64,000 nucleotides of DNA from Pedomonas mirosovicensis (GCF_022569295.1 NZ_JAKFIA010000001.1:1255001-1319000); one strand, 5' to 3'. Positions 33,763 to 42,864 are shown, numbered from the stretch's first letter. Translations and numbers: made by a program. Notes: generated by a model not told the origin, from the sequence alone.

Positions 33763-36111
33763 ATGCCTTACTGGCTGGCGCGCAGCGAAGACCGGCTGGC
33801 GGAGGACTGGATCAAGCGGTTCGACCCGCGATTCTGGACCATGAATTTTCCGCGCCCGGCCATGGGCAGCGTGGTGACGACCGGACCGGACAGCCTGAGG
33901 ATCGATTGCGTTTTCTACCAGAAGCAGGACCTGGCAGGGCTGATCTGGCAAAGCGAGGACACATGGGATCACCCGCTGCTCGCTTACGAGACGGCGCGGG
34001 ATTACCGGGGGCTGATGCTCACCTTCCGCTGGAGGGCAAGCGGCGGCATCGCCATGCTGAACGCGGTGCACGAGCCGACGCTGACGATCGAGGGACGGGA
34101 CCAGAACGGAGGCCCACGCACCTGGTATGTACGGCTGTGGAATTACGCGGTTGGCGATAACGATGATGCGGTGATTTCGCTGGATTTTGATGCGTTGAAT
34201 GGCGGTTTCCTGCTGCCGCAGGAGGCGGACCCGGTATGGGCCGGGGATATCGACCGGATGTTCATTTCCATTGTGCCGGAAAGTTTTGGCAGCGGCGATG
34301 GCGCGCTGGACGCGCCGGTGGAAGGCACGGTGGAGATGAGCGATATTCTGTGTGAAGGCGGCGGCGCGACGCTTGGCCTGGGCGATGCCTTCGTGCCGCC
34401 CCATAAGCTGCGCGTGGCGACGGGCTATGATGATCTCTACCACCTGACCCCGGCGCGGGTGTTGCACAATATCGTGGGCCTCGGCTATCGGGCGTGGCTC
34501 AATCATTATGTCGGGATGAGCCATTATTTCCGCCTTGGCCATGACGCGGCGACCGGGCGGTTCATCGTGAGCAATGAAGGCGCGCAGATGTTGAATGCGC
34601 CCGCGCGGCAATGGCATGCGGATTTTTACGCCCGCAGCCAGTTGCTGGGGTTTCGGGTTATCACTTCCCTGTCATTCGAGCTGCTGGACGAACACGCGCC
34701 CGAAGAATGGAAGCAGCGGAATTTTGCAGGCGCGCCGGCATTGACCGGGTGGGATCCGCCCTCAACGCTGCTTTCCCCCTGCAACGGCGAGGCGGTGGCG
34801 TATCTGGAAGCCGTGGCAACGGAATTTTGCGCGCTGGCGGCGGAGGCCGGACTGCCGGTTGATTTTCAGGTGGGCGAGCCGTGGTGGTGGTCGGGCCTGG
34901 GGGCGGTGCGGCGGCCGTGCTTCTATGATGCGGCAACGACGGCGGCCTACGCGGCGGAGACCGGGCGGCCGGTGCCGACGCCACATCAGCTGGTGACAGA
35001 GCAGCCGGACGCGGCGCAAGGGGAATATCTCGATTGGCTGGGCGAAAAACTTGGCGCGGCGACGTTTGCCCTGCGTGATGCGGTGAAGGCGGCGCATCCG
35101 GGCGCGACCGTGGCGCTGCTGTTTTTCACGCCGCAGGTGATCGACGAGGGCGCGCCGATGCTGGAGCGGGTGAACATGCCGCTGAGCTGGGCCCACCCGG
35201 CGTTCGATGTGTTTCAGGTGGAAGACTATGACCATGTGACCGCCGAGAACTGGGGCGCGCACGAGCGGGGCATCGCGCTGGTGGATGCGCGCTTCGGCTA
35301 CCCGCGCGAGCGCCAGCAGTATTTCGCGGGCTTCGTGTTGAAGGGCGAGGCGCGGGCGCAGTGGCGGGCCATCGGCCGCAGTATCGAGGATGCGCGGCGG
35401 CGGAATTGTTCGCAAGTGTTCGTGTGGGCGCTGCCACAGGTGATGCGCGATGGAATGACATTCTACGATACGGCGGGGGAGGATGAGGTGGGCGGATTTC
35501 ATGACGTGCGCTTTCCGCTGGAGGTGGGGTTTGGTGCCAGCGGCGGGCCGGAATTTTCAACGACCGTGATCGAGACGGCCTCGGGCTTCGAGCAGCGCAA
35601 CGTGAACTGGGCAGAAGCGCGGGCGCGGTTCGATGCGGGGCTGGGGGTGCGGAGCGAGGCCGACCTGGCGCAGGTGATCGCGTTCTTTCGCGCACGGCGA
35701 GGCCGGGCTTTTGCTTTTCGTTTTCGTGACCCGTTCGACTGTGCGTCTGCCGATGGAAACACGGTGACGCCGTTTGACCAGCAGTTGGGCATTGGCGATG
35801 GCGTGCGGACCGGCTTTCCTCTCATCAAACGTTATGGCGAGGAGGAGGGCCATGTGCGTCGCATCACGCGGCCGGTGCTTGAGGCGGTGAGGGTGGCCAT
35901 CAATGGCGTGGAGCAAACACAGGGTTGGGCGCTGGGTGCGGCGGGTGAAGTGCAGTTTTCGCAGGCGCCGCCGCAAGGCGCTGTGGTGACGGCCGGTTTC
36001 GTGTTCGATGTGCCGGTGCGCTTCGCCGATGACCAGTTGTCGGTTTCGCTCGCGGGCTTCCGGGCGGGGGAAATTCCCTCCATCCCGCTCATCGAGGTGA
36101 GGGAAGCATGA
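33763..36111 (+). CDS. Distal tail protein: TIM-barrel-like N-terminal part fused to DUF2460/TIGR02217 domain (GTA gp12-like)
   Basis: 782 residues, far longer than the roughly 200-residue RcGTA gp12. Residues about 575-782 are the standard family: DVRFPLEVGFGASGGPEFSTTVIETASGFEQRNVNW, ARARFDAGLGVRSEADLAQVIAFFRARRGRAFAFRFRD, FPLIKRY and GEIPSIPLIEVRE (blocks). Residues 1-570 look like a beta region followed by a glycoside-hydrolase-like TIM barrel (VGLGYRAWLNHYVGMSHYF, FQVGEPWWWSG, FQVEDYDHV, SQVFVWALPQVM), similar to so-called non-contractile tail sheath proteins of Sphingomonad clusters. It probably forms the distal ring and contacts the cell wall or glycans. Overlaps the next gene by ATGA. 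Confidence 0.85.
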   Translation: MPYWLARSEDRLAEDWIKRFDPRFWTMNFPRPAMGSVVTTGPDSLRIDCVFYQKQDLAGLIWQSEDTWDHPLLAYETARDYRGLMLTFRWRASGGIAMLNAVHEPTLTIEGRDQNGGPRTWYVRLWNYAVGDNDDAVISLDFDALNGGFLLPQEADPVWAGDIDRMFISIVPESFGSGDGALDAPVEGTVEMSDILCEGGGATLGLGDAFVPPHKLRVATGYDDLYHLTPARVLHNIVGLGYRAWLNHYVGMSHYFRLGHDAATGRFIVSNEGAQMLNAPARQWHADFYARSQLLGFRVITSLSFELLDEHAPEEWKQRNFAGAPALTGWDPPSTLLSPCNGEAVAYLEAVATEFCALAAEAGLPVDFQVGEPWWWSGLGAVRRPCFYDAATTAAYAAETGRPVPTPHQLVTEQPDAAQGEYLDWLGEKLGAATFALRDAVKAAHPGATVALLFFTPQVIDEGAPMLERVNMPLSWAHPAFDVFQVEDYDHVTAENWGAHERGIALVDARFGYPRERQQYFAGFVLKGEARAQWRAIGRSIEDARRRNCSQVFVWALPQVMRDGMTFYDTAGEDEVGGFHDVRFPLEVGFGASGGPEFSTTVIETASGFEQRNVNWAEARARFDAGLGVRSEADLAQVIAFFRARRGRAFAFRFRDPFDCASADGNTVTPFDQQLGIGDGVRTGFPLIKRYGEEEGHVRRITRPVLEAVRVAINGVEQTQGWALGAAGEVQFSQAPPQGAVVTAGFVFDVPVRFADDQLSVSLAGFRAGEIPSIPLIEVREA

Positions 36112-36953
36112 GCCGGGCGATCCCAGCGGGTCTTGCTGCCCATCTGGGCGGCGAGGTGACGACGCTTGCCCTGTTGTGGCGTATCACGCGCAAGGACGGG
36201 GTGATTTTCGGCTTCACCAGCCACGACCGGGACCTGGCAGTGGAGGGCGTGGCCTATCGCGCCGCGCCATCCTTCCTGCCTTCGGCATTCGTGAGCACCG
36301 CCGAGTTCGAGGCGGGCGATATTGAGCTTTCCGGCATGCTGACAAACAGCACCATCACGGAAGCGGACCTTGCCGCCGGGCGGTTCGATTTTGCCCGGCT
36401 GACGGTGGGCCTTATCAACTGGGCGCAACCGGGGGACGGCATACTTCCGCTCGCCAGCGGCACGCTGGGCGCGGTGCGCTGGGAGGACGGCGCCTTCCGC
36501 GCCGAACTTCATACCGACGGCGCCCGCTTCCGGCAGGTGGTAACGGAGAGCTACTCGCCCGAATGCCGGGCGGATCTGGGCGACAGGCGTTGCCGGGTGG
36601 ACCTCTCAAAACACCGCGTGACGACGCAGGTGGCAAACGTGACGGACCGGAGCCGGTTTACGGCGGGCGGGCTGGTGGCGACGGCGGACTGGTATGCCTA
36701 TGGCCGCCTGCGCTGGGTGACGGGCGCGAATGCCGGGCTGTCGGCCGACGTGTTCTCCAGCGGCGGCGGCGCGGTGCAACTGCGCGAGCCGATGCGGGGC
36801 GATATCGCCGTGGGCGATGTGTTCATCCTGACAGCCGGATGCGACCGGCGCTTTTCCACCTGCGTGGGGAAGTTTGGAAACGGCGCGAACTTTCGCGGCG
36901 AGCCGCACGTGCCGGGGCTGGATGCCATGTTGGATTATCCGGACGCGCGATAG
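36108..36953 (+). CDS. Tail hub protein, DUF2163/TIGR02218 (GTA gp13-like)
   Basis: 281 residues. Blocks: LCWRITRKDG-like start (here LLWRITRKDGVIFGFTSHDRDL), SAFVSTAEFEAGDIELSGML, ITEADLAAGRFDFARLTVGLINW, YSPECRADLGDRRCRVDLS and the end GCDRRFSTCVGKFGNGANFRGEPHVPGLDAML. The four clustered Cys (ECRADLGDRRC, GCDRRFSTC) are those shown in RcGTA gp13 to bind an iron-sulfur cluster. Length is normal and the frame is intact. Confidence 0.92.
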   Translation: MSRAIPAGLAAHLGGEVTTLALLWRITRKDGVIFGFTSHDRDLAVEGVAYRAAPSFLPSAFVSTAEFEAGDIELSGMLTNSTITEADLAAGRFDFARLTVGLINWAQPGDGILPLASGTLGAVRWEDGAFRAELHTDGARFRQVVTESYSPECRADLGDRRCRVDLSKHRVTTQVANVTDRSRFTAGGLVATADWYAYGRLRWVTGANAGLSADVFSSGGGAVQLREPMRGDIAVGDVFILTAGCDRRFSTCVGKFGNGANFRGEPHVPGLDAMLDYPDAR

Positions 36954-36956
36954 GAT

Positions 36957-37737
36957 CGGTTGGTTTTTCATGCAGGAGGCTCGGACCCCTACGACCCGTT
37001 CGTTTTATCGGGACGTGCGCGGCATCGGCCCATTTGCGAGCTGGAACACTGGAGGGTGAATGCTCCTTACAATCATTCAATGATGAAGACCGGGATGGTT
37101 GGCGAGGCGGGGAGACTGGTTGTACCGGTTGGCCGGAATAAGGGTGTCCGAATGGCGGGTTTTAAGAGGGCCGAAGGAAGACACGTGCTCCTTAAACTCA
37201 TTCTGTGAATTGGTTGGTTGGGGAATTGGATGCAGGGGCGCGGAATATCAGTTGTCTTTCGAGATGCTGCGCGGGCTGACCAGCCTTCAGTTACCTGAAC
37301 ATCCAGCTTTGAAGGGGTTTGTGGCCTTCCGAAGAGAAGTGATCGTTCCTTAAAATCATTCTAAAATTTATGGGGCGGCAAGAGCAGGTGCGTTGGGTGT
37401 GGTTTGGTGCGCTTGGTGGACTGAGTGCGCTGGGTGTGACTTGGCGTCTCGGGGGCGGCTTGGAGCATTGGGTGCGGCTCGGTGTGGCCGGGCTCCAGAG
37501 AGTCAGAGAGCGTAATGCCGGGTTAGGCCGGATGAGACGATTGACCCGAGGGCACGGTGCTGGAAGCCGGGTGAGGCCGATTGAAATAACTGCTCCGGCG
37601 GGCGCGGCAGTAAAAGTTGGCGCGACCCGACAGGTTGCGAAAATTCCAGAAAGTGCGCCGCTTAAGGCCGGGCGTGGCCCTGAAGTTCAGGGAGGTGCAG
37701 GAGGGTTGAGACCCTCCTGCAAAACCAAAAAACACAA
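36957..37737. repeat. Composite of hairpin-ended intergenic repeats, copy 6
   Basis: About 780 bases between the hub and peptidase genes, the longest break in the cluster. Left end: CATGCAGGAGG then CCGTTCGTTTTATCGGGACG. Core motif occurs three times: about 37062-37080, 37188-37203 and 37345-37361. Right end: GGGAGGTGCAGGAGGG and its partner CCCTCCTGC at 37690-37720, identical to the end at about 59564-59595. Three core motifs suggest nested or tandem insertions. Open frames here are not convincing as genes. Confidence 0.72.
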
Positions 37738-37759
37738 AACCAGAAAAAGGCGAAAAACC

Positions 37760-38223
37760 ATGACGACGCGGGGGAGGAAATCGCCGCGGCGGCGCGGGCG
37801 TGCGTCGGCACGCCGTTTCGCACGCACGGGCGAGTGCCGGGGCGCGGCCTCGATTGCGTGGGGCTGGTGGCGCATGTGGGGCGCAGCCTTGGGCTGAGCG
37901 CGCATGACGAGACGGGCTATGGCCTCACCGGCAACGGAGCGCGGCTGGAGGCGGGACTGGCGCGAGCCGGGCTCGTGCCGGTGGCGCCGGGGCAGGCGCG
38001 GGTGGGGGACGTGCTGCTGTTCGACCTGGGCCGGGGGCTGCTGCATCTGGCGATCCGGAGCGAGCACGGGATCATCCACGCCCACCGGGGGCTGGGCCGG
38101 GTGGCGGAGCACCGGCTGGACGGGGAGTGGCAGGCGGCGCTGACGGCGGCGTGGCGCTTCCCGCAGGAGATGGTGGCAGGAACAGCGGGGGCTGTGAAAA
38201 CGGGAGAGGCAAGACATGGCTAA
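37760..38223 (+). CDS. NlpC/P60-family peptidase (GTA gp14-like), 5' end frameshifted
   Basis: Cell-wall peptidase at the tail tip. The conserved part is RACVGTPFRTHGRVPGRGLDCVGLVAHVGR with the catalytic Cys, GDVLLFDLGRGLLHLAIRSEHGIIHAHRGLGRV with the His. From 37774 to the stop this is one frame, but it has no ATG; the first in-frame start is GTG 37834, which would lose the VGTPFR block. ATG 37760 reads MTTRG and would join the frame if the GGGGG run at 37770-37774 had one more G. So the true gene is probably 37760-38223 with a one-base deletion or sequencing error. Confidence 0.8.
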
Positions 38224-40435
38224 TGTCATCCTCGGCGCGGTCGGCAGCTATTTCGGCGGGCCGATCGGCGGGCTGATCGGCTCGGCCATCGGCACGGCGG
38301 TGGATAACTATGTCTTCGCGCCCTCCGCCCGCGCCGAGGGGCCGCGCTTGCAGGACCTGATGGTGCAGGGCTCCTCCTACGGCGCGGCGGTCGCGCTGGT
38401 CTATGGCACGACGCGTATCGCTGGAAACGTGATCTGGGCGACCGGGCTCAAGGAAACGCGGGTCGAGGAAAAACAGGGCGGCGGCAAGCGCGGCTCGGTG
38501 ACAACGGTCAGTTACCTCTATTCAGCCTCGTTCGCGGTGGCGCTGGCGGGGCGGCCCATTCTCTCGGTGGGGCGGGTGTGGGCGGACGGCAAGCTGATTC
38601 GCGATACGGCCGGGCACCTGACCGTGGGCGGGAAAATGCGGATCTACCGGGGTGATGAGCGCCAGCTGCCCGACCCGCTGATCGAGGCGGCGCAGGGCGT
38701 GGGCAACGCCCCCGCCTACCGGGGGCTGGCCTATGCGGTGTTCGAGGACCTGGCGCTGGGAGACTTCGCCAATCGCATTCCCCAGCTCACCTTTGAAGTG
38801 ACGGCGGATGGCGGGGCAAAGATGCTGGTTGCCAGCATCGCGCAGGACCTGTGCGCCCGCATCGGGCTTCCGGCGACGGTGGGAGCGGCGCAGGACGGCG
38901 TGCGGGGCTTCGCCATCGGCCGGGCCGTCACGGCGGGTGATGCGCTGAGGACGCTGGGGGCGCTGAGCCCGCTTCATATCGTTGAAAGCGGGGAAGACAT
39001 GCGGCTGGCGGACCGGGCCTCGCAGACGCCGGTTGTGATCGCGCAGCGCGACCTGGGCGCGGCCAGCGAAGGGGAGGAGACCCCGCGCCGGCAGGTGACG
39101 CGGGCGGGGGAGGCCTCGGTGCCTCGGGAAGTGAGCCTCTCCTACCTCGATGTGGCGCGGGACTATCAGGCCGGCCTGCAACGGGCCCGCCGGTTGAGCG
39201 CGCCTGGCGGCAGCGCCGAGCGGCAGGAGGTGCCGGCTGCGCTCGATGCCCAGACCGCCAAGCAGGCGGCGGAGCGGCTGCTGGCCCGGCGCTGGCGGCG
39301 GCGCGCGCCGATGACGCTGGCCTTGCCGTGGCGCTACCTCGCTCTGACGCCGGGGGATGCGTTGCGGCTGGAGGGCGAGGGCGACCGGCTGTGGCAGGCG
39401 CGGGAGGTGACGGTGGAGGCCGGGCGCATTCTGGTGAGCGCGGTGCCGGTATCGTCTGAGGATGAAGTGAGCCATGCCGAGGCCGAGCCGGGAGAGGCGG
39501 TGCCGCAGCCCGCAACACCGCACGGTCCAACGACGCTGCATGTGCTGGACCTGCCGCCGCTCTCCGCCACGCTGGCGACGGGGCCCGTGCTGCATCTGGC
39601 GGTGGCGGGCGAGTCGGAGGGGTGGCGCCGGGCCAGCGTCGCGGTGAGTCCGGATGGTGGCTTCGACTACCGCGCGGCGGCGGACATTCCCGCCCGCACG
39701 GTGATGGGCGTGGCGGCAACCGCGCTGCCAGCAGGGGAGACCGCCTTCTGGGACCGGGTGAGCGCGGTGGAGGTGGAGTTGCTCGCCGCGGACATGGCGC
39801 TGGAGTCGCGGCCCGAGCCGGCGGTGCTGGCGGGAAGCAACCTGTGCCTCATCGGCGATGAGCTGGTGCAGTTCGCCAATGCCGAGCTGCTGGCGAGCGG
39901 GCGCTACCGCCTCTCGGGACTTTTGCGCGGGCGGCGGGGCACGGAGGCGGCGGTGGCCGGGCATCAGGCGGGCGAGCGGTTCGTGCTGCTGAGCGGCGCG
40001 GCGCTGGTGCCCTATGACGCCGGGCTCGCCAGGGTGGGCCAGACGCTGCTGTTCAAGGCGATGAGCCCTTACGAGACGCTGGAGGACGTGGCGGCGCAAG
40101 GCGTGACGGTGGCGGCGCAGGGGCTGAGGCCGCTCGCCCCCGCGCACCTGCGGGCGCAGCGCGATGCGGCGGGCGACGTGCGCCTGACCTGGGTGCGGCG
40201 CAGCCGACAGGGCTTCGACTGGGTGGACGGGGCCGACGCGCCGCTGGCGGAGGAAGCCGAACAGTATGATGTGCGGATTCTCGCCAACGGGGCGATGCGG
40301 CGGCAGTGGCGGGTGGCCTTGCCTGAGGCCGTTTATACGCAAACCCAGCAAATCGAGGATTTCGGCGCGCCGCCCGCCTCGTTCGAGGTGCAGGTGGCGC
40401 CGGGCGCGGCTGCCCGGCGCGCGGTTGCATTCTGA
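38216..40435 (+). CDS. Baseplate/tail-tip protein (GTA gp15-like), lacking the TIM-barrel part
   Basis: 739 residues against about 1,300 in RcGTA gp15. The N-terminus (AVGSYFGGPIGGLIGSAIG, a hydrophobic Gly-rich segment) and SYGAAVALVYGTTRIAGNVIWATGLKE, RVWADGKLIRD, YRGLAYAVFEDLALGDFANRIPQLTFEVTAD belong to the baseplate family, followed by the tail_3 domain (EVSLSYLDVARDYQAG, WRYLALTPGDALRLEG) and beta-rich C-terminal domains (YRLSGLLRGRRGTEAAVAGH). The large glycoside-hydrolase-like region expected after the N-terminal part in RcGTA is absent. Overlaps the peptidase gene end by 8 bases. Confidence 0.88.
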   Translation: MANVILGAVGSYFGGPIGGLIGSAIGTAVDNYVFAPSARAEGPRLQDLMVQGSSYGAAVALVYGTTRIAGNVIWATGLKETRVEEKQGGGKRGSVTTVSYLYSASFAVALAGRPILSVGRVWADGKLIRDTAGHLTVGGKMRIYRGDERQLPDPLIEAAQGVGNAPAYRGLAYAVFEDLALGDFANRIPQLTFEVTADGGAKMLVASIAQDLCARIGLPATVGAAQDGVRGFAIGRAVTAGDALRTLGALSPLHIVESGEDMRLADRASQTPVVIAQRDLGAASEGEETPRRQVTRAGEASVPREVSLSYLDVARDYQAGLQRARRLSAPGGSAERQEVPAALDAQTAKQAAERLLARRWRRRAPMTLALPWRYLALTPGDALRLEGEGDRLWQAREVTVEAGRILVSAVPVSSEDEVSHAEAEPGEAVPQPATPHGPTTLHVLDLPPLSATLATGPVLHLAVAGESEGWRRASVAVSPDGGFDYRAAADIPARTVMGVAATALPAGETAFWDRVSAVEVELLAADMALESRPEPAVLAGSNLCLIGDELVQFANAELLASGRYRLSGLLRGRRGTEAAVAGHQAGERFVLLSGAALVPYDAGLARVGQTLLFKAMSPYETLEDVAAQGVTVAAQGLRPLAPAHLRAQRDAAGDVRLTWVRRSRQGFDWVDGADAPLAEEAEQYDVRILANGAMRRQWRVALPEAVYTQTQQIEDFGAPPASFEVQVAPGAAARRAVAF

Positions 40436-40472
40436 GTTTCAGGCAATCTCAAACGGACGGAAGGAATGGGCG

Positions 40473-40829
40473 ATGGCGGACACGACCATCCGGCATGGCC
40501 TGCCGCTGCTTCAGGCAGGGCAGGCGCAAAAGGAAGTGACCCACAACGAGGCGCTGGCGCTGCTCGATCTGCTGGCGCATCCGGCGGTGGAGACTCACAC
40601 GCTGGCGACTCCGCCCGCCGCGCCGCAGCCGGGGCAAATGTGGATCGTGGGAACAGCCGCCACGGAGGCCTGGGCCGGGCAGGATGGAGCGCTGGCGCTG
40701 TGGACCGGGGGCGGTTGGCGCTTCGCCCCGGCGCGGGAAGGCATGCTGGCCTGGGTGAAGGCGGCGCAAACCTTCGCCTGGCGCGATGGCGCGCAGTGGC
40801 GGACGGATGGCTGGCCCGCCGCTGGTTGA
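40473..40829 (+). CDS. DUF2793 tail-tip/fibre protein
   Basis: 118 residues: TIRHGLPLLQAGQAQKEVTHNEALALLDLLAHPAVETH, PQPGQMWIVGTAATEAWAGQDGALALWTGGGWRFA and GMLAWVKAAQTFAWRDGAQWRTDGWP in blocks. DUF2793 proteins follow gp15 in many RcGTA-like clusters and are often extended by receptor-binding domains; this one ends right after the DUF2793 part. Last gene of the cluster. ATG 40473 chosen; ATG 40466 is out of frame. Confidence 0.85.
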   Translation: MADTTIRHGLPLLQAGQAQKEVTHNEALALLDLLAHPAVETHTLATPPAAPQPGQMWIVGTAATEAWAGQDGALALWTGGGWRFAPAREGMLAWVKAAQTFAWRDGAQWRTDGWPAAG

Positions 40830-41056
40830 CAGGTTGTTTGATGCTTATTAGCAACATACATGCCGTATTCTTAAGCAACTTGATTTATAAGCAATAGTTG
40901 CCACTGTGTTATTAAACTGTGACTTCCGCGCAACAGATTCGGGCCTAAGACGGGCTAGCGGAGGGTTGGACCCGTTCTAAGCCTCCGGTTTCGTTGACCG
41001 ACCCCTTCAGCGTTACTAAGTTCCCACCCGAAATGTTCACGAAGAAAGGGGACATC

Positions 41057-42173
41057 ATGCGCAAATTGTCAGTCGCAGTCATGATGACTACGACGCTTCT
41101 GGCGGGTACCGCCTTCGCGCAGGACGACGCTTGGTACCTTGGCCTCAAGGGCGGCGTATCCATCATTCAGGACCGCACCTTCACCCAGAAGGATGCCGAT
41201 GCCGATGCATTCCAGACGGACCACAAGGCTCCGGGCTGGGGCGTTTCCGGCCAGGTCGGCTATGACTTCGGCAAGTTCCGCACGGAGTTCGAGCTGGGCT
41301 ACCAGCAGGGCAAGATGACCCACTTCTTCAATGAGGGTCTGCCGGAGCTGGGCTCCACCGACTACTTCTGGGACGGCCGCGGCACCACCCGCGTCACCAG
41401 CTTCATGCTGAACGGCCTGTTCGACATCCCGACCGAGGGCAAGACCTCCGCCTACATCGGCGGCGGCGTCGGTCTGGCGCACCTGAAGGCGAAGAACTAC
41501 CGCGTTGCCGAGGGCGCCAATGCCTTCCTTAACGACGGCGACACCGCCTTTGCGTGGCAGGCCATTGCCGGTCTGCGTCGCGAGCTGAGCGAGAGCACCG
41601 ACCTGACGCTGGAGTATCGCTACTTCAAGGCGACCAGCGGTGACTTCCGTTCGACGGGCGGCACCGCCCTCGAGGGCGATTTCCGCTCGCACAGCCTGAT
41701 GCTGGGCGTGGCCTTCAACTTCGGCACGAAGAAGGAAGAGCCGGCTGCTCCGCCGCCGCCGCCTCCCCCCGCCGCCGCCGCCCCCGCCGCCGCCGCCTCC
41801 TCCGCCCCCGCCGCCTCCGCCGCCGCCGGCTCCGGCAGTGCCGGGTCCGTTCATGGTCTTCTTCGAGTTCGATAAGGCCGAACTGACCGCCGACGCGCAG
41901 CAGGTGCTGACCCAGGCTGCCGAGGCCTTCCAGAAGGGCGGCCAGGTTTCCATCCTGGTGCAGGGCCACGCGGACCGCGCCGGTGCGGACGCCTACAACC
42001 AGAAGCTGTCGGAGCGTCGCGCTCAGGCTGCCAAGGCCTTCCTGCAGAGCAAGGGCCTGTCGGCTGACGCGATCAAGACCGAGGCTTTCGGTGAGTCCAA
42101 GCCGCTCGTCGACACCGCCGACGGTGTGCGCGAGCCGCAGAACCGTCGCGTGGAGATCAAGGTCGCTGAGTAA
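41057..42173 (+). CDS. OmpA-family outer-membrane protein, frame break in the proline linker
   Basis: Signal peptide MRKLSVAVMMTTTLLAGTAFA, then an eight-strand barrel (DAWYLGLKGGVSII, GVSGQVGYDFGKFRTEFELGYQ, AYIGGGVGLAHLKAK, LTLEYRYFKA, HSLMLGVAFNFG). The C-terminal OmpA peptidoglycan-binding domain is PGPFMVFFEFDKAELTADAQ, VSILVQGHADRAGADAYNQKLSERRAQAAKAFL (blocks) and EPQNRRVEIKVAE. Barrel and OmpA domain are in different frames. The switch falls in the CCG/CCC tract; the C6 run at 41765-41770 with one C fewer gives a continuous poly-Pro linker. An intact gene miscalled in a hard tract is most likely. Confidence 0.85.
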
Positions 42174-42207
42174 GACCTGATCGTCTTCACGACGGCTGAA
42201 GAAAGAG

Positions 42208-42240
42208 GCGCCCGGCAGATTTGCCGGGCGCTTTCTTTTT
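42208..42240 (+). terminator. Intrinsic terminator of the ompA-like gene
   Basis: Stem GCGCCCGGCA/TGCCGGGCGC with a four-base loop, followed by TTTCTTTTT. It starts 35 bases after the stop. Confidence 0.88.
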
Positions 42241-42291
42241 GGAGCGCCTGTCGGATCGTGATGGGCGGATGGGGCAGGCACTGCCCATACG

Positions 42292-42318
42292 AAAAAGCGC
42301 CCGCTGATGGGGCGCTTT
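42292..42318 (-). terminator. Intrinsic terminator of the secreted hypothetical gene
   Basis: AAAGCGCCC/GGGCGCTTT with a seven-base loop; on the minus strand it reads into a run of T. It follows the gene ending at 42367. Confidence 0.75.
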
Positions 42319-42366
42319 GACGTTAAAAGATGGTCAGGCTTGGACGGTGCCTGGCGGTTCTAGGGC

Positions 42367-42864
42367 TCAGTGGCTGCCTGGCGTGGCGCTGGCCACTTCC
42401 GCCCCGGAGATCAGCCGGGTGAGGGCCGGATGAGCCTCACGGGCCACGGACAGGAGATCGAAGGGCGCGGCGTTCATCGCGGCCACGCTGACGTCCGCCG
42501 CCATGTTGCAGAACACGACCTTCTGCGGGACCGTGGCGAACTTGTTGTAGACTTGGGTGTTGATGCGGTCGAACTTGGCCTGGCCACCCCGCTTCTTCAC
42601 GAGGTTGGTGTAGACCTGCTTCAACTCGTCTTCATGCAGGCGCAGGAAGGTGTTGTAGCGGTCCGGCAGGGCCAGCATCGGATCATACTGGCATTGCAGC
42701 GCCGCCACGTTGAGCGCGGCGCGCATGTTCCAGATGGCCTCCAGCTCCGAGAGCGAGGCGCTTTTGGCTGCGGACGCGCTGGGCTTGCGCGGCGCGGCTT
42801 TGGAATGGGCCTGGACGGAGACAAGCAGCCCCGCCAGTACGAGCGATGCGGTAATAATCCTCAT
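42367..42864 (-). CDS. Secreted hypothetical protein
   Basis: 165 residues with the signal peptide MRIITASLVLAGLLVSVQAHS. The mature part is helical, with two Cys (ALQCQYDPMLALPDRYNTFLRLHEDELKQVY and VVFCNMAADV) and regular Tyr/Asn residues. This pattern (NVAALQCQ..P.L....YN.fL..H..eL) is seen in unnamed periplasmic proteins of Sphingomonads; no function is known to me. The start at 42864 begins the signal peptide; a longer frame to 42915 is unlikely to be used. Single gene with its own terminator. Confidence 0.75.
   Translation of the reverse strand: MRIITASLVLAGLLVSVQAHSKAAPRKPSASAAKSASLSELEAIWNMRAALNVAALQCQYDPMLALPDRYNTFLRLHEDELKQVYTNLVKKRGGQAKFDRINTQVYNKFATVPQKVVFCNMAADVSVAAMNAAPFDLLSVAREAHPALTRLISGAEVASATPGSH

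Noticed and set aside
37370-37897. Possible 175-residue protein in the gap before gp14
   Set aside because: Runs through the repeat composite; Arg/Gly-rich with no start context. Its last part covers the start of gp14 in the wrong frame.
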